From the NCBI GenBank assembly GCA_019925795.1, contig CM034303.1, positions 55,909,931-55,973,930 on the forward strand: DNA of 64,000 nt. Reading direction: 5' to 3'. The translations under genes were made by a program, and so were the position numbers. Below are positions 59,813 to 64,000 of this stretch, one piece after another. The notes under the pieces were generated by a model. That model was not told the origin of the DNA. It did no database searches and worked only from the letters and a program-made list of their open reading frames with translations. This stretch comes from Dendrobium chrysotoxum. Lineage: Eukaryota > Streptophyta > Magnoliopsida > Asparagales > Orchidaceae. How positions within the stretch are numbered: position 1 is the stretch's first letter; every line of letters begins with the position of its first letter.

Positions 59813-61252
59813 CTAGACATGCATTATCGAAGCAATCTTTGTTCCTCAGGTTGTTTAGAATGTTTACTATGTATTTATTGATTGCTTGATATACTACTCA
59901 TGTAGGAGTTGATGCCTTTCCTACAAATTAAGAGGGACATCAATTTCAAGATTTTGAGCTGAAACAAATATCATGATATTAAAAAAAAACTTTTTTTTAT
60001 TAGTTATAGGATTTCGATGGTGGAAATTAGACAATGATGAATGAATTTTGCCCTTTACCTTTTGATAATAAGTTCTTACACCCTCCTAGACGGCCTTTGG
60101 TAATCGGGGGTGTAAACAAGAGAAATTATTTTGTGCGGAGTGGAGTTCAAACATAACCTTTCATGGAGACTCCAATCATACAAAAATATATAAATTTTCT
60201 CTCTTAAACATACTTTGTATATAAAAGAGAGAAAAATGTCTATGTATCTTAATTAAAATCCGGACGACGTCGGATTCTGGACGTAATAATTTTTCGTAGA
60301 ACTTAAATAAAATAATTAAAAATTAAAAATATTATGTAATTTATTTATGAATAACTTAAATAAAATAATATTTTATGTAAATTTTCAATAAATGATAAAA
60401 AATTAAAAATATAGATATGATGAAATATTAAATATCAATATGAAAAAATCAAATTTTATGCCATTTGGATATATGAATAAAATTATAGAATTATTTTTAA
60501 TATATATGCAATCTATAATATATAATAGAAGCCCCAAGCAAATTAAAATGAATTGAATTAATGCTCATCTGAAATTAAATTTTAAATAATTTTAATTATA
60601 TTTTTGAATTTCGATTTTTATTATTGTAAATAATGATGTAGAAGACACTAAACTGTTTTTCTTAGGGTAGAATAATTTTGTTAGATGCTTTTCTTCAAGT
60701 TGAAGGCTCTCAAAGTGGCCAATTCGAACTTTGCTTCTTACATCTCGAAGGCCACTGATGAAGCATCCCAATTCATATATTTCATGATTTTAGTTATTCA
60801 TAAATTTAATTATACAGTTTTTAATTAGCAGTTTTTTTCTTTTCTAAAGTTAAAATTCATACAAATTTTAATTATTAAATTAAATTAGATTACAAATAAT
60901 ATTAATTTGTTTAAATTAATATTTTTAGTTAATTAATATTATATATATTACAGAGAGAGAGTGAGAGTAGCGCTCCTTTTTCTATAATAAAGTTATAGAA
61001 TTATTTTAACATATTAAATTGAAATATTGGAAATCCTCAAAATAAAAAATTTAATTAGGATATCCTGAATAAAAAATTTTCCCACTCACAACTATAGTAG
61101 CTCTCCTTTTTCTTACCGAACTATTTTTCTAGTCTTATATAGGTGAACTCTGATAAGATGTAGCTGTCATGTGATCCCTAATTGGGCCAATTTGACTTGA
61201 ATTCGATTTTCCAAATATTTGAATGTGTAGGGTACACCTGCAATTTGTCTTA
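59813..61252. other. AT-rich spacer
   Basis: No gene. A short piece at 60258-60292 (ATCCGGACGACG...TTCTGGACGTAATAATT) resembles the ends of the foldback MITE at 50037 and may be a remnant of that family. Confidence 0.5.
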
Positions 61253-61260
61253 ACTCGAGC

Positions 61261-61930
61261 TAGGGGTGTAAATATTTGACACGACCCGAAAATTCAACCT
61301 GAACCCGACTCAAAAATTTCAGGTTTGGGTCAACCCGAACCCTAGGGATTTCGACCCGTTTGTAAAACCAGTTCGGGTTGACCCGGAAACAACCCGGGTC
61401 CGTCCGAAATCAATGTCAAATTGCGTTTGTCGTCCGTCGCAAATGTCGTCAATCGTCACTCGTCCGCCAGTCGCATCTGCTGTATGATTGTTTGCCATCG
61501 ATGCCTCGTCGTCCGGTCCGCTCGCCATTCGTTTGCCATCAGCATCACCGCAAAACCGCGTGAGGCGAAACGTCGAAGCCGCGGTGGTCGCCACCTGAAG
61601 CCAACGTGATTCAACGCCGCTTGAAGCCAACGTCGTCGTCCCGCCATCAGCCTCTCTTCCTTGCCACTGTCTCGCTGTTATGCCGTCAAAGTCCAAACCC
61701 TAGCATTAACCCTTGCTTCAGCCTGACAGGCGACATCGCAGATTTACGGGATTTGGCTGAATAGCAGTTACGGGTCAGGTCGGGTTGACTCGAACTTGAA
61801 GCAGGTCGGATTCGGGTCTGAAAATCTGACCCATTTTCAAAAATTGATCGGGTACGATTTGACCCGAATAGTGTCAAGTCAGTTCCGAGTTGACTTGAAC
61901 CCGACTCGTGACCCAATTTTGACAGTCCTA
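61261..61930. mobile_element. Decayed hAT-like MITE, about 670 bp
   Basis: Begins TAGGGGTGTAAATATTTGAC and ends AATTTTGACAGTCCTA, with ACCCGAACC/GGGTTCGGG-type arms like the element at 44590. Flanking 8-mers ACTCGAGC and ACTCTAAC are only partly alike. The middle is a different GC-rich, CGTCG-rich sequence. No transposase. Confidence 0.7.
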
Positions 61931-62499
61931 ACTCTAACGATTTTTAAATAATTGAAAAAAGAGCTATAAATAAATTTTTGGTTCGAATACTGATAAAATT
62001 TAAAATGTTTACACTCTAAATCTCTCCAACCAAGAAAGCCTTAAATAAATAAACCATAATATAATGGGAGAAGTTTGAATGCATCTTTAGATTCTATTTT
62101 TTTTATAAGGAGAAAGTTGTTGTATAATGGATGCTTACAGATAGCTTACACTAAACGCCCGACCCACCATTATACTTGTTGCGTCCTGGAGTATTCGCGG
62201 CGGTAGAGAAATATAAAGCTTAACGTCTTAGCATTGTACGAAAATCCAGCACACAGTCAGATGAAAGAGAGAGAGGGTGTAATATTCATATGAGACACCC
62301 GAGTTTTTACATGGAAACCCCTGAAAGGGGGAAAAACCACGGGGCCTGGCCCAGTTTGAATGAATCCACTAGTATTTGCAGTTGTTTACAAACGAGGTCC
62401 TCCGTTTTGGGGAAGGACTTGGCTTGATATAGCCAATATACATCATATAGAGTGCATTACATGGTGGGAATTGATATATACACATTTGCTAGGTCGGCT

Positions 62500-62945
62500 G
62501 ACCATAGTTGGCAGACGACGGAGGTAAGAAGGACCGTACTTGGCAGGAGACAGGGGTCAGAAAGATCGTTGTTTTGTGATGGAAATCGGCAAGATCGTAG
62601 TTGACAGACGTTGTAGGTCAGGGAGACCGTAGTCTGAGGATAGAGGTCGGGAGGACCTTTGTTGGTCAGGCGACGGAGGTCAGAAGGACCGTAGTTGACT
62701 GATGTTGTTGGTCATTAAGACCATAATCAGATGACAGAGGTCGGAAGGACCTTATTTGGTGGGGCGACGGAGGTCAGAAGGACCGTAGTCGGCTGGCATT
62801 GGAGGTCAGAAAGACCTTAATCTGATGTCAGAGGTCAGGAGGACCTGAATTGGTAGGGCGACAGAGGTCAGAAGGACCGTGGTCGGCTGGCGTTGGAGGT
62901 CAGAAGGACCTTAATCTGATGTCAGAGGTCAAGAGGACCTTAGTT
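62500..62945 (-). repeat. Type-A minisatellite with three-unit higher-order structure
   Basis: About fourteen units of roughly 31 bp around GAGGTCAGAAGGACC. The last nine form three successive triplets of about 93-95 bp that resemble each other more than neighbouring units do. Confidence 0.82.
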
Positions 62946-62984
62946 GGTGTTTCGATATAACTTTGAACATCAGGTGATGCTTCG

Positions 62985-63270
62985 GTGGAAGTTCAGACCT
63001 CAGATGGAGGTCCGGCAGAACTCAGGATGTCAGGTGGTGGTCTGGAGAAGAGCAGGGCCTCAGGCGGTAGTCTGGCGAAGAGCAGGGCCTCAGGTGGTGG
63101 TCCGGCGAAGTGCAGGGCCTCAGGTGGTGGTCCGGCGAAGAGCAGGGCCTCAGGTGGTGGTCCGGCGAAGAGCGGGACCTCAGGTGGTGGTCCGGCGAAG
63201 TGCATGACCTCAGGTGGTGGTTCGGCGGAACTCCGGCGTCAGGCGGTGGTCCGGAAAACTCCGGCGGTGG
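62985..63270 (-). repeat. Type-B minisatellite inside an L3 LTR
   Basis: About nine units of 30 bp, core CAGGTGGTGGTCCGGCGAAG. Middle units differ by only one or two bases. A multiple of three in length keeps all frames open, which makes the long but spurious open frames here. Confidence 0.92.
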
Positions 63271-63349
63271 TCGAGGAGGAGCGAGGGGGCAAGAGCTCTC
63301 TCTTCTTCTCCTTAGGAATAGGTCCCCTTTTTCAAGAGGAGAGGGGGCT

Positions 63350-63358
63350 CTATTTATA
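63350..63358 (-). promoter_or_regulatory. TATA box of the L3 3' LTR
   Basis: TATAAATAG on the minus strand, the same position as in the two solo LTRs. Confidence 0.65.
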
Positions 63359-63818
63359 GATTTTCGTGAGTGGCATGGCCCGTAAATAGGTGGAAGATCA
63401 GGGGTAGTTAGGGAGTGGTTTGAAATGGACGGCCGATCTTGAATCCCTTGATCATAGACCGTTCGCTGGACATTTAAAGGTCTTAGAAATGTCATATTTT
63501 GGTGATCTTGGGCTCGTTGGATTCGTCTCGTCGAGACGCTCGATTCGACTATAAGCTTGTCACCTTTGGAGACCGTTTGGTAATTCAAATTATGGTTTGA
63601 ACTTTCCAACAACGCTTTAGACCCTTGATTTGGACCCATTTGGGCTCGGATTGGGTTGAATTTGGTATCGTTGGGTTCGTATTTCTGAGACGCTCAGTTT
63701 GACTGTAAATTTGCTGGAATCAGAGTTCGGATGGTCCCAAAATTAATTTCGGAAGTTTCCAACTTGATTTTGCCTCGAGATTCGTGCCCGATCACGATAA
63801 TTTTTTGATGACGTATCA

Positions 63819-63834
63819 GTTGCCCCCCTATTTT
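63819..63834 (-). other. Polypurine tract of the L3 element
   Basis: On the minus strand AAAATAGGGGGGCAAC, directly before the LTR start TGATACG. Confidence 0.75.
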
Positions 63835-64000
63835 CGGACATCGAAGCTCCAGAAGTCCGAAAATATGCGTTACAGTTTTCGGGGAATTTTTCGTCGCGAC
63901 TTGAAATTTGCAAAAATCCGATATTGGGTGTAGAGGTCTCGAATGGCCTTAAAGTGCCAAAATTGAGTCCGGAACGTCGAAAAATGGTTCCAGGGACCCC
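63835..64000 (-). mobile_element. Internal region of the L3 element (partial)
   Basis: 166 bp of the 3' untranslated internal part, cut by the window edge. No coding sequence is visible, so the superfamily cannot be told from here. Confidence 0.6.

Larger units (their letters stand above)
62177..63818 (-). mobile_element. 3' LTR (family L3), 1,642 bp, of an element leaving the window
   Basis: On the minus strand it starts TGATACGTCATC at 63818 and ends GACGCAACA at 62177. It is collinear with the two solo LTRs, but a polypurine tract precedes it instead of a target duplication. It is therefore the 3' LTR of an element whose internal region begins at 63819 and continues to the right. It contains both minisatellites, which explains its greater length. 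Confidence 0.88.

Noticed and set aside
62985..63639. Open frames of 124 and 205 codons on both strands
   Set aside because: They result from the 30-bp minisatellite in the L3 LTR, whose unit length is a multiple of three and lacks stops. No domain is present.
1..64000. tRNA or rRNA genes, CRISPR arrays, bacterial-type operons
   Set aside because: None seen by reading. Tandem repeats here have no unique spacers, and the gene structure is eukaryotic.

Overview
The window is nuclear DNA from a flowering plant. The evidence is AT-rich introns with GT-AG splicing, plant-type LTR retrotransposons and LINEs, MITEs, and four plant protein-coding genes. I cannot fix the species. The repeat load and the very long introns suggest a medium-to-large genome.

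Genes. (1) A class II histone deacetylase of the HDA5 type runs on the + strand from the left edge to 25114. Twelve exons (631 codons) are visible, and the N-terminal exon or exons lie outside the window. One intron is 11.46 kb and holds a complete antisense Ty3/gypsy element. (2) A GR-RBP/ORRM-type mitochondrial glycine-rich RNA-binding protein lies tail-to-tail with it on the - strand (25807-27405). As I recall the Arabidopsis numbering, HDA5 and GR-RBP3 are also near neighbours on chromosome 5, so the pair may be old microsynteny. (3) An intronless LRR receptor kinase of the RPK2 type spans 45883-49188 (+). (4) A small conserved coiled-coil protein with three exons spans 54051-56211 (-). 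Its last exon carries an in-frame TAG followed by 32 further codons that look coding.

Mobile DNA fills the rest, and target-site duplications (TSDs) fix many boundaries. Gypsy element 1 is 11285-17694 (-, TSD TATTA); its 5' LTR holds a roughly 0.8 kb insert. Gypsy element 2 is 30707-42860 (+, TSD TTGAT); its 5' LTR is split by a 6,989-bp non-coding insertion that starts TG, ends CA, and belongs to the same family as the sequence at 1-397. A third LTR family occurs three times: solo LTRs at 27691-28928 (TSD AGTTC) and 50777-51868 (TSD ATTAT), and a 3' LTR at 62177-63818 whose internal region runs off the right edge. The three copies carry two minisatellites in different combinations. There are also hAT-like MITEs (44590-45221 with a perfect 8-bp TSD, plus decayed ones at 52774 and 61261), a 142-bp foldback MITE with a 10-bp TSD (50037-50178), and LINE remnants at 43.1-43.5 and 57.6-59.8 kb.

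The host genes share no pathway: chromatin deacetylation, organelle RNA processing, receptor signalling and an unknown coiled-coil role. What links them is transposon load in introns and promoters. The least explained object is the 7-kb TG...CA insertion. I saw no CRISPR arrays, tRNA or rRNA genes.
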